DNA of 64,000 bases from Micractinium sp. NFX-FRZ (taxonomy: Eukaryota; Chlorophyta; Trebouxiophyceae; Chlorellales; Chlorellaceae). The stretch lies in assembly GCA_029339195.1 (NCBI GenBank), contig JAPTJF010000281.1:19229-83228 (forward strand), written 5' to 3'. Positions within the stretch are counted from its first letter, which is position 1. Each line of letters starts with the position of its first letter. The notes under the pieces were generated by a model. It was given only the letters and a program-made list of their open reading frames with translations. It did no database searches and was not told the origin of the DNA. Below, in pieces: positions 33,978 to 46,300 of the stretch. Made by a program: the position numbers and the translations under genes.

Positions 33978-35838
33978 CGAACCTGCTGATGACATGGGCA
34001 GCCTGGCAGGAAAGCCAGACGGAACGTGGGCCGACCATCCGTCTGCCCTCTGGGGCACTCTGTAAATTCGGGCGGCCCTCTGCACCCCAGCAGCTGCCTG
34101 CCTGTGATGCAGTGCTGCCCAATGTGTTTGCTGTGGGGCCGCTGCTGCGGTGTGTGGTGATATCCTGCCCGGCCCCCTCGCCTGTAAGCCTGGGGGCTGT
34201 GGTGGGCGGTCCCACCCGGCCGGCCGCCAGCTGGGGCGCAACCCCGGCTGTGCCGCTGGCTGGGTGGGCCTTCCACACCCCGGCATGCCCCCGCCACACT
34301 GGAATGCCTGCTAGGCGGGGCGCCCCTGCCTGCTGGGCTGAGCTGTTGGCATGGCGACATGCCGGCAGCCTGCTCTGGCGGGCGGGGTGCTGCACTTTTT
34401 TGCCGGTCCCCTGCCAGCCTTGCTGAACCGCTTGCTCGCGCCTCCGCCTGGCCTGCTGCTGTTTGGCCGCAGCCGTCTGCCGGTGCGGCGGTGGGCTCAC
34501 TGGACTGCTGCCGTTGCCTGCCATGCCGGCTGAGCCCTTGCCGTCGCTTTGCCACTCTGCGGTGTGCGCCAGTGTGGCTGGGTGCGGGGCAGTGCGGTGC
34601 TGCTGTGGTTGCTGCTTGCCTGGGCGTGCTTGTGCCTGCCTGGGCCGGCTGCCACCCTCCCGTACCCCCCCCCGCACTTTTCCTGCTTCCCGTCCCCCCC
34701 GGCAGTGCCCCGTCGCCTTCCTCTCTGATTCTGTCGTGCCTGTTGCCGCTGGCTGCTTTCCCCTGCCTGGTTGGACGCTCCACTGAGCTCTGGTGCCCGA
34801 GGGCAGGCTGCTGCCAGCCTTGACGGTTACGGTCGACAGCCTGGTTGGAACGGCGCACCCCGACTCCCCTCCTTCCTCCTCCTCCTCCTCCTGCCCGCCC
34901 TTCCCCCTCCATTCTTTCCCTGTTCCTGGGCTTGGGCTCCCTCCTCTCCCTCTGGTTGCTGACCCGCTGGCAGTTTTGGTTGAAGGTGTGCTTCAATGCA
35001 TCAATTCTTAGTGATCTGGCCACTACCCGGGGTGCTTTGCCTCGTACTGCCCACTCAGCTTCCTGCTTTGTCTTCGCCTGTGGCGTGCATGCTTTCATTC
35101 ATTGATTGTATGTACCCCCGGTACGTGTAGTACCGCAGAGCGTGTAACACCCCAAGTCAAGTCGGGGCACTCTGTAAGAGTCACAGTTGGTTACTTACTG
35201 CATGCCCCGTTTGCCCAAGCGTGCCCGTGTTCTCGGGGGTGGCTCCCAGGCGCCCGCCGCTCTCCTGCCCCTTTCTGCGCCCGATTGGCCAGCCTGTGCG
35301 CTGCTGTGCCGCTTTCACCCACCACTCCCTCCACAGGTATTGCTTGAACAGGTTAGAGGGCCCAGCCCCAGCGCGTTAACGTGCGGACCACCTGTAAGAG
35401 TCACAGTCACAGTTGGTTAGAGTCACAGTCACAGTCACAGTTGGTTGAATGCCGGCATTCTTTCCGTGTTCCTGGGGTTGGGCTCCCTCCTCGGCGCTTT
35501 TGCCTCGTACACTGCCCACTCAGCTCCCTGCTTTGCCTTCGCCGGTGGCGTGCATTCTTTCATTCATTGATTGTATGTACACACATGTAACCCCGGCACG
35601 TGTAGACAGGGGTTGGAGAAGTGGGCACGGGCAACATGTACATGGGAGCTTAGGGAGAGATGACAGCAAGGGTCAATCATTCCTTGGGGGAAGGGGGGGA
35701 AATCATGAACAGAAAAAAGGCAGTACTGAATGGGAGGGGGAGGGATGGAAACAAAATTGTCGCTTCGGGTCATGGAAACCCTGCGTGCACGCAGGCGGGC
35801 AAGTACAATACAAGGTCACGTGTTGCAAAAGCAGGCGC
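33978..35838. other. Long intergenic region with a duplicated ~100-bp block
   Basis: No gene supported. A block at 35031-35131 (CACTCAGCTTCCTGCTTTGT ... TTCATTCATTGATTGTATGT ... TACGTGTAG) recurs, diverged, at 35491-35605. A shorter preceding motif (TTCCTGGG.TTGGGCTCCCTC) recurs at about 34922 and 35468. AGTCACAGTCACAGTTGGTT-type short repeats lie at 35170-35190 and 35396-35445. Long open frames on both strands here have no domain or splice support. This may be the remains of a mobile element. Confidence 0.5.
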
Positions 35839-38800
35839 TCATGGCCGCCACGGAAGGCGCTGCTCGGTGCCCGGCTGAGGTGGTCGTGGGGGCGCTCGCG
35901 AGGGCGTAAGGGGAGGCTGCAGCTGCCGCAGTGGTGGCGGCTCCTGGACAGAGGGAGGGGCCTCTTGAATTATAGCAACCTTCGGCGCTGCTTGCTTTGT
36001 GAAGCATGTCTCTTGCGCAAGCTCTGTTGCCACGTGTTGCTCCAGGACTGCAGCTGGAATTCCGTCTGCGTCGCACCCGAGCTCTGCAGCGCCCAACCCA
36101 GCAGCATACAGTGGTTGCAGTGCCGGCCCATCATGCCGGCTGGATGCTGAGTCGTCTGAGCGAGAGACCTGTGGCACGCGAGAGGAAGGCGGGAGGAGTG
36201 CGTGAGCTGCGTGGCAGCTACCGCACAGGCGGGGCTGTTACGCAGCGCCTAGTGTAGCCAAGCTGCAGCGAGCTGGCAAAGCAGCACGCACACGTACGTC
36301 CTAAAGGCAACAGAGGCACGCATAACTGCACCTGGCTGAATGTGTCTGCATCAGATGGGGGCCTGCCCTCCTGAGCTTCACGGCCCTTGCTGGCGGCTTG
36401 GGCCACGGCCCTGCGGGCGCGCTTGCGGCAAGCCCAGAAGGCCATGCCAAACGCTGCTGCAACAGCCAGCAACGCTCCCACAGCGCCACCCGCAATGGCG
36501 CCAAAAGGCACACTGCCGCCCCCGCCGCTGCGGTCCCCAGCAGCGCCGGCAGCGGCGGCGGGTGCAGGCGCCTTCCAGATGAGTGGGGGTGGGGCGGTGT
36601 CTGGCGCCGGGAGCAGCAGGGAAGTGGGTGCAGGGGAGGGGGGTGCAAACGCAGGGGCTGTTGCCGCTGGTGGCTCTGTTGTCCCAGGGGGTGGTACGGT
36701 GACGTTGGGCAGCGGCGCTTGCGCTTGAGTGTGTTTGACGGCTGGTGGCAGGGCAGCTGTGCTGGCATCAGGCGCCGGAGCAGGTGCTTCTGTTTCGCTG
36801 GCTGCCGGTGGGCGGGGCATTGCTTGAGGAGGCGGCGAGGTTGGGGGAGGCGTGGGTGTGCGGATGGGCACGTCGGCGCCGTTCTGTACAGTCAATCGGG
36901 AGGGGCACCACCAGCACATGATTGACAGCAGTGCAGCAATCCAGCAACCCAGACCGCTACTCCTGCCGCCGCCGCCCCCTTCTACCCGCAAGGCAGCCCG
37001 CTCGCTCTCAAACCAGCGCATGTGAACTCAGCCTGGCACCGCCCACTCACCTGGAACGGAACCACGATGGCGGGAGCAGCCAGCTTGGCTTGCGACAGCG
37101 CCAGCACCTGCTGAAGCGTCCCATCCCTGCAGCCAGCGCGAGGCGCAGCCTTGCCGCGGTTGGTTGGTTCCAAGGCGCTCTGCTGTGCCTGCTGCTGGGG
37201 CACTGGCAGGCCCGGTGGCAGCAGATGGCACGCCCACAAGGCAAGGAACAGCACAAGGCCTGGGCAACTGCAGCAAGGCCTGCCATGTGCACACACCTCC
37301 CAGCGCTCCTGCTCAACCCACCACCCCTCCTACCCACCCCACATGTCTTGCCTCCCCCACCCAGAAATGGCACAGCCCCACCTGATAGATTGCTGCATGG
37401 TGTGGAACATGCCCAGGGGGGTGCTGCCTCCAGCAATGACCACCGCCCGCACCCACTCCTCCGCCTCAGCTGCCGGCGGGGCAGGTGATGCCAGCAACAC
37501 GCGGCGGCGAGGGCGGCGGCTGAATGCAGCGGCGGTGCCGTTGGCCAGCGCGGCGGCTGTATATGAGCTGGCGATGCCAGCTGGCAGGCTGTCCACCCTG
37601 GCCACAAAGGTGGTGCGGGCAGGGGAGCCCAGCTCCCGCACCAGAACCAGCAGCAGCTGCTGCTCCGTGACTCGCCGAAAGGTGGGTGCATCCACGCCTG
37701 CGCGGGGGGGGGGGGCAAGGGGTGCGCGCAGCCGGGCAGGTGCGCGTGTGCAGCTGTGAACATGTAAGGCAACGTGGGGTAGCAAAGTTGGCCAGGAGTG
37801 TAGGGCAGGCATATGGGAGCAGCTGTGGAGGGCAGGGGCAGTGTGAGGGCTGACAGAAGTGCAGCCGTCCCATACAGACAAGGGCATCTTGTACGCATAT
37901 GCAGGCCAGAAGCTGGGCAATGTGTGGGCGGGCATCACAGCAGACAGGTGTCACATATTCTAGTTCAAGCACCTGTCAGCGTCAGAGTGATGCGCACGCC
38001 GGAGCGTGGCATGGATGGCGCTACAGGCTTGGGAGTGGGTGGGGGCGTGGGCGTGGGAGTGGGCATGGGTGGGGCGACTGGTGGGTGTGGGTGGGGAGGA
38101 GGCCTGGGGGAGGGGTGGGGTGCGGTGGACTGCTGCGGCCGCGGCGGCGAGGTTGTTGGGGGCGGGGGTCGCGGGGGCGGTGAGGGACTCGGCGGCGGCG
38201 GGGTGGGCGGCCTGGGGGAGGGCGGCCTGGGGGAGGGCGGAGGCAGCCTAGGGGAGGGCTTTCGCACTGGCAGCGGGGAGGCAGCGCCGCCGTACGGTGC
38301 GCCGCCAGGGTTGCCGCACCCTAATCGTTGCGGGGTCAGCCTGCCCAGGGGCAGCGGGTTCTTCATCCACGCAATGAGCTGGCGCATCGTCACGAAGAAG
38401 GTGCCAGGCTTGGAGGCAGCGTAGCCTGCAGGCGCGGTGACACACATGCAACATGTCGCCCCAGGCTCGTTTCCAGGCACACAAGCAGGGAGTGCACACA
38501 CTAGCATGGCTTCACAAGGCCTGCTCGCTCACTCATCAGCCGTCGCACATTCCCCAAGGGTCCTCACGGGCGCCCCACCCGCGCCCAGCCGTCTCCTCGT
38601 CCCCCTCCTCCCGCCCCCACCTCCTGCCACCCCGCTCCGCATCCGTCCCACTCACTGACAAAACGCTGTATGTCAGCCAAGCTTTCTTGCAGGTACGGCG
38701 AGTGCACGTACACGGGGAAGGGGGCGCGGTTGCCGGCGTAGGTGGCGTCAAAGTTTGACTTCAGGATGCCAAAGACAGAGGCGCCTGTGTCCCTGTGGCG

Positions 38801-41800
38801 AGAGGGGTTTGGAAAGCGTGGGAGCATAAGTGTGCCGGCCTGTACGGATGTCGTGCATGGGAGCAGAGCACGCGGGGAGGTGACCAGGAAGGTGAGGGTG
38901 CATGTGAGTGGGGCAGGGGGGAGACGTGGGGCGATAGTGCATTTGGCTGGTGCGGGCTCGACGCACGGCAAGCGCTGCGGCAGCGGTGCGTGATTGCAAC
39001 ACCCGCCGGTAGCGCAAGCGGGCAGGCAGGGCCTGGAGGGAACAAACCGCAGCCAAAGACAGCGCTGCCTCCCGGCTGCTGATGCCCAGTGCCTCACCCC
39101 GGCTGGCGTCGCTTGCCAGCTCACGCAAGGCCTGCTTTCGCTGCCCCAGCTTCAGCCCTTGCACCGCTCACAACAGCCCCTCCGTGTGCCCTTGACCACG
39201 CACTTCCCATAGTCCATCCAAGGTGCCTCGCCCGGCGCATCCAGGCCCCACACTGCAGGCAGGGCAGGGGGGCGGCATGTCAGGTCAGCAGGCCGCTGCG
39301 TAGTCCCAGTACTGATCAGCGGGCATCAGCCGCGGACCGGCATCTTGCTTCCCACCGGCCAGGCAGTAACGGCGGGCGAAGTGCCAGCGGAGGTTGCACA
39401 CGCTGCCATGCAACAGGCACCACCATGAGCCATGTGGCATGTGCTACACCAGCAGCAGCACGGCTGCAGGCGCTGCTGGCTGGCTGCTCTGGGAGCATGC
39501 CCCATGCACGTTCATTCAGCATGCACCAGAAACCCAGCAACCACACGCCATGCACTGTCAGGGGTGCTGGCGCTGTTGGCTGGCTGCTGTCGGGGCAGGG
39601 AGGGCATCACAGGACCTGCTCACAGGGCACTTGGAAAAGGCCGGGGTATCTCTCCCGCCGGCTGCAGCGCTGGAAGCCTTTGAACCTGCAGCAGGCAGCA
39701 TGCAAACGTTGGGAGGTGCGAGCCTGCGAACAAGCGGTGCCTTTGCTGCTGTGCCTTTGCTGCTGCACCACGCACGGTGCTGCACCATGTGCTGTGTCAT
39801 GACATGCTGTGCTGTGCTGTGGTGTGCTGTGCCAGCTCAGCACTGCCTGCATGTCCGCCGTGAATGAGGGCCCAAACCCCAAGGCCCACCCCACCCGTGC
39901 CGTGCTGTGCCGTGCTGTGCCAGGTCAGCGTGCTTACGTGTCGCAGTTGATGGGGATGCCGAAGCCCATGGCCCACGGCCAGAGGCGGGCGCCCGGGCCA
40001 CGAGACACCGAGCTGCCCGCCCCATCTTCCACCAGAGAGCTGCTGGGGGGCAAGCAGGGCAGCGGGGCATTTGAGGGGAGGGCAGTCGAGAGTGTGACAG
40101 CAGGGCAATCGAAAGGACGACGTGGGTTGCCCAGCACCGTGCGCATTTGGGGTTCTCACGTGACGCAGAAGGCGCTACCAGCCACCCACCCACCTCATCA
40201 TTATCTCTGCTGAGCCCTCATGCCCACCCGCCCCCATTTCACCTAACATGCAGGAAAGCTAGTTGCAATATTCCCCGTGGATGCTGAGCACGCGGGGCTG
40301 GCGCACGCACACCCACCGCCGCCCCATTCACCTGTCGTACAGAAAGCCGTTGTTGCGCAGCACCGTGCGCACTTCCGGCTTGCTCTTCAGGTACGGGGTG
40401 CGCCAGCCCACGATGTCGCGGGGCGGGATGCCGCAGGCCGCGACTGCTGCCTTGCCCCCCAGAATCTCGTACCTGATCTGCTCCAGCGACCAGTCCGCCA
40501 TCTGTCCAAACGGGAAATGAAGGGGAAGGGTGGGTCAGAGACTCTTTTGCATCAGGCATGTGCTTATGATCCCTGCCCCAAGGATCTCCACACGAAATCT
40601 GTCCCAGCAAGCATCGACCGCCTGGGAAGGGAAGTGGAGGGCACAGGGGCCAGAACTGGTGGAGAGCGAGGGACGACACATCGGCTCTACTGTGCAGAGA
40701 GAGGCACAGGCTGGCGGGGGGATGCGGCGGTGTCAGGCACGCTGAACCCAGGAGCAATACACCTTACGCGATGCACCTAAAGCAATGCACCAACCTGTTG
40801 GTGGTTGAGGCTGTGGTCTGCGATCTGCGCACCAAAGGAAAGCCAACCGGGCAGGATACTGCTCAGGCGCAGGCCGGCCGCCAGGTTGGAGGGCAGCAGC
40901 ACCGGCGGCGGCCAGCGGCAGCGGGCAAGCACTCATGCCAGGAAGGGCGGGGGTGGGGGAGTGCACATGCACCAACGTGGAGCCGCACACACAGCGGAAG
41001 CTCACCTCATAGCCGCTTGTGTACAGGTCCCTCACCATCCCGCAGTCTGCAGCAGCAGCACGGGTGCACGGCACAGCGGCAGAGGGGCGTGGGCGGGTGC
41101 TTGTGCAGGCGTACAGGCGGGGACAAGCGTTTGGATGGCTGGGGGCGCACCCCACCCATGCAAGCCAACCGCAGCATGCAGGGGAGCGTGCCGTCTCTAT
41201 GCTGCAAGCTGCCCGCCACACGCAAGCAAGCAGCCTTGCATGTGCATGCCATGCAGCTCTGCAATAATCCTGCAGCAATGCCCAATGCAGCACTGTCACA
41301 AACATGCTGCAGCACCGCCCCCACGCTGCCCACGGCAGCAGGCGATCACAGCGCTCCCCAGGGCAGAGCAGCAAATGTGCACGCACCGTTTTTTGCGTAG
41401 CAGTTGGTGCACACAAACATTGTGGCTGTGAGGTTGCAGCCGCTGACGGTGCGCCTCCCGGCTGTCAGCGATTTCATCTTGGCATGTGCTTCGGCGGGCA
41501 CCGAGTCATCATGCTGCAAATGGTGCAGCATAGCCATACCGGTTGCATGATCGGCCGAAAGCAGATCTGATAAGTCGGTGACTTCAGGGTGTGAGTCTCT
41601 GGTGGAGCTGAGATGTCACGCAGCAAGCAAGCGGGAGCACAGCACGGGTAGGCCAACCCAGGAGGGAGGGTGGCAGTGGAGCGCACCTGTTTGCGGGTTG
41701 TGCATCATTCAGCACCCAGTTCTCAGCATTGGCAGGCAGTTTACTCGAGCATCGAGCCAGAGCAGATGGATGGTGCCGCTGCTGCTGCTGCTGCTGCTAC

Positions 41801-42105
41801 TGCTGTCCCCCCACCGCCAACTGCCCCACCCCAACTGCACCCAGTCCCGCTTGCCGTGAGCAGGACGAACTGCGGTGTGAAGGCCGGTGCCAGTCCACCT
41901 GGGGCCCTCAGACTGGGAGCAACCTGGGCATCTGCAGAGCTCGGGGCCAGGCAGGGGAGCGCCGTTGGCAAGCGGCGGCACTGGCAGGTGCATGCCGCCG
42001 GGTGGCGCGTTTGCTCCCTCCCCCCTCCCCGCGGTCCGCGCTGCTCCCCTCACCTGCTCTGATAGCAGCCATCACCAGGAGCACCACCAGCAGCACTGCC
42101 CCCAT
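35839..42105 (-). CDS. Membrane-anchored polysaccharide (chitin) deacetylase
   Basis: Removes N-acetyl groups from cell-wall amino sugars; chitin-like polymer is the probable substrate by family. Fifteen phase-consistent exons (42054-42105, 41855-41931, 41387-41513, 41006-41046, 40795-40824, 40332-40501, 39938-40039, 39624-39661, 39204-39252, 38656-38792, 37973-38425, 37382-37697, 37051-37126, 36332-36883, 35839-36168) give 849 residues. Exon 1 is a signal peptide (MGAVLLVVLLVMAAIRA). NodB-type motifs follow: FVLLTHDDSV (metal and catalytic Asp), IADHSLNHQ (metal His), GWRTPYL, YPGLFQVPLWGLDA, FPVYVHSPYLQE and FFVTMRQLIAWMKNPLP. After the catalytic domain come a ~90-residue Pro-rich stalk, a domain opening GVRITLTLTG, another Pro/Ala-rich stretch, a membrane span (GAIAGGAVGALLAVAAAFGMAFWA) with CRKRARR, and a ~130-residue cytoplasmic tail. 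The exon after 41855 uses a GC donor. Confidence 0.9.
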
Positions 42106-43379
42106 ACCGCAGAGGCGGTCAGGTGGGCCAGCACTCTGTGGGCATGCGCTTCCTGTTGTGCGCTCCCAACCCAGCGCAGGAGCACTTCAGACGGTTGCAG
42201 ATCGATTCTCAAGAGCGTTTTCGGTTTGTTCGCCGGCTTTTGTGCGCGGGCTGGGAGGGGAATGTGTGGGCTCAAGCGCAGCAGTTCACACGGTGTGCAG
42301 CGGCTGTCGGGCTTGTCGCTGAGCGATCATGGGTGCAAGTGAGGGGAAACGAGCAGCGGGAGATCGCCGATCTCGGTGGACAGGGGGAAGTGGGAGTGGG
42401 GCCGCCACAGCGTGCCACCGGCAGCTGACCATGCAGTTGGCCCCTTGCATTAAAATAAGAAGCAGACATTGGAGTATTTGGATTCATGTCTTGCGGCAGG
42501 GTCCAGTACCACTGCGCTCTGGTACTACTGCATGAGACGGCCTGTGCATGCAGCCGCCGCTACTACCGCTGGCTGGCCGCACGCCGAGTGCCCCCCAACT
42601 GGCACACTCACTGGCATTTGCCCCGTGACCAAGTATGTTTCTAAACGTGTCATGGCGATATTGCCCTCGTCCACAGCCGCCAGGAACACTCAGGAAGTGC
42701 CAAGGAAGTGCGGGGCAGCGCCGCACCGGCGCGAGGGTTTCCTGGCCACCCAGCTGGCGGGCCGCGCCGTGGCGGTGGAACCCTGGAGCGCGCCCCCCGC
42801 CCCTGCCGGAATCTCAAGCGTTTGCGGTCCATCTCTTTAGCCATCGTCAGTCAACAAGGGTCTCCTTCGACCCATTTCAACGCGAGTGCCAGGCTGTCCC
42901 AAGCGGCTTCGGGGAGCTTCTTCGCCCCTCCAATCGCTACCGGGCGTCCCATCAAGAGCGTTGTGTTTAGCCGGAAGCGCACCAAGTGCTGTCGCTGGGC
43001 CCTTCCCCCTCCCGTGCTCTATTACCCTGCGGGCTTGCCGCGCGCCCCCTTGCCATGGACGTTGCGTAGGAAGCGCCGACGGGTCCTTTGAACCGTTCAT
43101 ACCGGACCGCACCGATCGCGAGCTGCCTCACCGCTCCACTAGGTGGGAGACGAAGCGTGGGGCAGGTGTGGGTGCCCTGTGATGGTGTCGAGCGTCGGAC
43201 AAGCTGCCGACGTACTCCAGTCGCCCGTGGCTGTCTCGCCGCCGCCGCCGCCGCCGCCGCCGCCCAGCCGCTGCCAGGAGTGGTGCCAGTACGTCGCTGG
43301 CGCCCGCCGCACACATCGCTGGCCCATCACCTGTCTGCTGCCCTTGCCGGTTGCCCCGCATCTGCAGCACCGAACCAGC
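42106..43379. other. Divergent intergenic region
   Basis: Upstream of the deacetylase (-) and of the ORP gene (+). A plus-strand open frame of 127 codons (42708-43091) has no recognisable domain. The frame of the ORP first exon stays open up to 43143, so its start might lie upstream of the one chosen. A CCG run at about 43222-43263 encodes nothing certain. Confidence 0.5.
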
Positions 43380-46300
43380 ATGCAGCGCGGCGACGTCGCA
43401 GCCAACAGTGTCAGCGGCGCCAGCACGGCGGCGCCCTCGCCGTCTCCCGCATCGGTCACCGCTGCGCGCCTCTCCACCGGCCTCTCTTTCAAGGAGGTTG
43501 GAGACTGGTTCAAAAACCTGGGAGATGACTTGGGCAGCATCGTGGGGCTGCCACGCTCACGCGGCTCCCGCCGCTCCCCCACCCCCAGCAGCCGGCGTTA
43601 CGAGGGCAGCATGTCGGGGCGCAGCGTCGGCTCCATCACCGGCGGCACTGTGCCCCGCCTCCCCAGCTGCTCCATCCTGGCAAAGCAGCAGCAGGTGAGC
43701 AGCCAGGCAGGCCGACAGGCAGGCTGGAGGCTGCAGGGAATGATCGGGCGGGGGGCAGGTGGGGTGGCTGCGCTGTCGGTGCAGGCCTAGAACCCTAGAA
43801 CCCACATTCCCTTTTGCTGCCGACATACTTCAACGGTTGCTAAAAGGCTGCTGACCTGCTGTCATGTGCCGGCACTGCTGTAGTGAGATCGCGCTCGCAA
43901 TGCTGATGAAATGGGAACCAAATCGTGGGTGCTCTGCTCACCTTCTGTGCCGCCTGCTCTCCATGCGGTGCTGCAGATCGTGGTTGGCATGCTGATGAAG
44001 TACGTCAACCTGGGGGCCGGCTGGCGGCACCGCCTGTTTGTACTGCAGGACGGGGTGCTGCGGTACTACAAGGTAAGATAGGGGCATGCCCGTGGGGCAG
44101 ATTATCAGATCAGATGTAGGTGGGCCTTGTTACAGCCCCCGCCCGTGTGCAGTCCTCGTGCCTGTTTGTGTGCGCCCCTGGCGGCTGCCGAGGGCGTTGG
44201 CAGTTGCAGCGTGTAGCATGCAGCTGGGTGGGCCGAGGCGTTGTGCTTCGTGGTCACGTTCCAGCCGCACTTCATCCCTGCCCTTATGCTGCCTAGCCAG
44301 CTGGCTACCGCATGTCACAGTGCAGCCGCTTTTCCAGCCTCGGCGCGACGTGCTGCCTGCCCTGAACGCCCCCGCAGGTGTACGGCCCCACAGCAGTGAA
44401 CGTGCATCAACTGCTGGAGACGCTGCGGCAGCAGGGGGAGCTGTACCCCATCGGCGTCGAGGTGCGGTGCTGCTGGCATGGCTGACCTGGCAGGGTGTGC
44501 ATGCTGACGTGGTATTTCAATTGCAGTGCGTGGCGCTGCGGCTGGCTGGCGGCACTTGAGGGGGGCGGATCTTGGGATCCTGCTGTGTGCTGATGTGTGC
44601 TGCTGATGTGTGCTGCTGACATGGTGCTGGCACTGCTGACATGGCACTGCAGGTCAGCTTACTGGAGAGCTGGGACGAGCGCATGGGCTCCAGCAGCAGT
44701 GCGTATGGAGGCGCCGTGTCCAGCCCGCGCAGCCCACGGGGGCGGCCCAGGCTGCCCACCCCGGCAGCTGAGATCCACCTGCAGGCAAGCGCTGCGCCGG
44801 GCGGCCCTGGGTTGTGGGTGCTTGCTTCATGTGCCTCTCATGGGTGCTGCCTGGTTTGTGCGGCTGCCATGGGCAGTGGGAACAAGGAAACGGGAGGGAG
44901 TTGCTTGCCTGGTCAGCCAATGGAAGTTGGTGGATTTGAGGGCGGAATCAGATGGCGGCTGCCGGCGCCAGATGGCGGCTGCCAGGCGCTGGCAGCGTGA
45001 TGTTGCCCTGCAGCTGCCAGGCCTGTGAAGTGTTTGCAAACTGCCGCTTGGCACGCTCTATGGACCCAGGGGTGCGTGCCCAGTGAGTTACAGCACCAGC
45101 AAGCGGCTGGAAGGCAGTGCAATAGGACCTTTCAGTGCACTGCCTTCCAGCCGCTGGCTGGTGCTGTAACTCACTGGGCACGCAGTCCCTGGATCCATAG
45201 AGGGCGGCAGGTTTGTGTTTAAAACAGGGTAAACTCACTTTCAGTCGATCAGCCAGTCAGTGAGGGTGGCATCTGCGGGTAGTGCTGAGGCAGACCCCAG
45301 GATTTGATGCTGGATTTGATGCTCTCGCCCGCTTCACACATTGCCTGGCCCCCGCCTGCCACCTGCCGCTCACTGGGGTGCTGTTGCTGGCTGGCGCACT
45401 CGGACGGATCGTCCCCCTTGCAGGTGGCCAGCTTCCGGGAGAGCAATGCGGACTACCGCAAGTTTTACGTGCACAGCGGCACCTCCACGCTGACGCTGCG
45501 CGCGGAGAGCAAGGAGGACCGCTGGGTGTGGATGCAGGCGCTGCAGGCCAGGTGGGGGTGTGCGCACCGGGCAGGGCAGGGCAGGGCGGGGCGAGTTTGT
45601 GGGTGGGTGGGTGGGCGCTGCTGCCCGGCACGGCAGTGCATGAGGCATGTTCACGTGCAGGCTTCATGCAAGGGAGCTGGCAGAGGCTTGTGGGCAGGTG
45701 CCTCTCCTGCCTTGACCTGCTTCCGCCCCTCACCGCCTGCCCCTCCTCTGGCACACGTGCCTGCCTGCCTGCCTCCTCGCACGCAGCAAGGGCTCCTGGG
45801 AGGGTGTGACGCCGGCGGAGGCGTCTGCCCTGAAGCGGGACGCGGCGGAGCGCATTGTCACGCAGGACGAGGTGTTCATGGCCTTCCTGCAGGAGGTGGG
45901 GCTGCCTTACAGCACTTGGGTAATGGGTGGGCTGCCGAGGTGTTCAGGGGCCTTCCTGCAGGAGGTGGGGCCGTGCCTTGTTCTGCTTCTGTATGACGAC
46001 CGCCTCTTGCAGCACTGCCTCTCACAGCCTGATGAGCCAGTGGGTGGGCATCGCTTTTTGTGCGTGTGTAAGTGCGCGTGTGGCGGCACTGTTGATGCAT
46101 GCCGAGTTTTGGGGGTGGGGGACACATGGGGCAAGGCGTGCATGGCTGTCCTCCAGGGAGTGAGCGGGGTTGAAGTTCAGTGGACTCTCTGCGGGCCAAG
46201 TGCACCCACCAAGAACAGATGGGGTTGGGTGCATGGGGCGCTGCAGGCGAAGGAGAGTGCCGCGGCCAAGTGGTGGGTGCGCAGGACTATCACGACACTG

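Noticed and set aside
33968..35098. 376-codon minus-strand open frame overlapping the tRNA flank
   Set aside because: Low-complexity composition (Arg/Gly/Gln/Pro), overlaps the tRNA gene, and no splice or domain support.
39204..39252. Direct joining of deacetylase exon 39938-40039 to exon 39204-39252
   Set aside because: The phases clash. A 38-nt exon at 39624-39661 (RRERYPGLFQVP) repairs the frame and supplies the family's conserved PGLxxVP segment.
42708..43091. 127-codon plus-strand open frame upstream of the ORP gene
   Set aside because: No domain, no partner exon and it lies in the probable promoter region.
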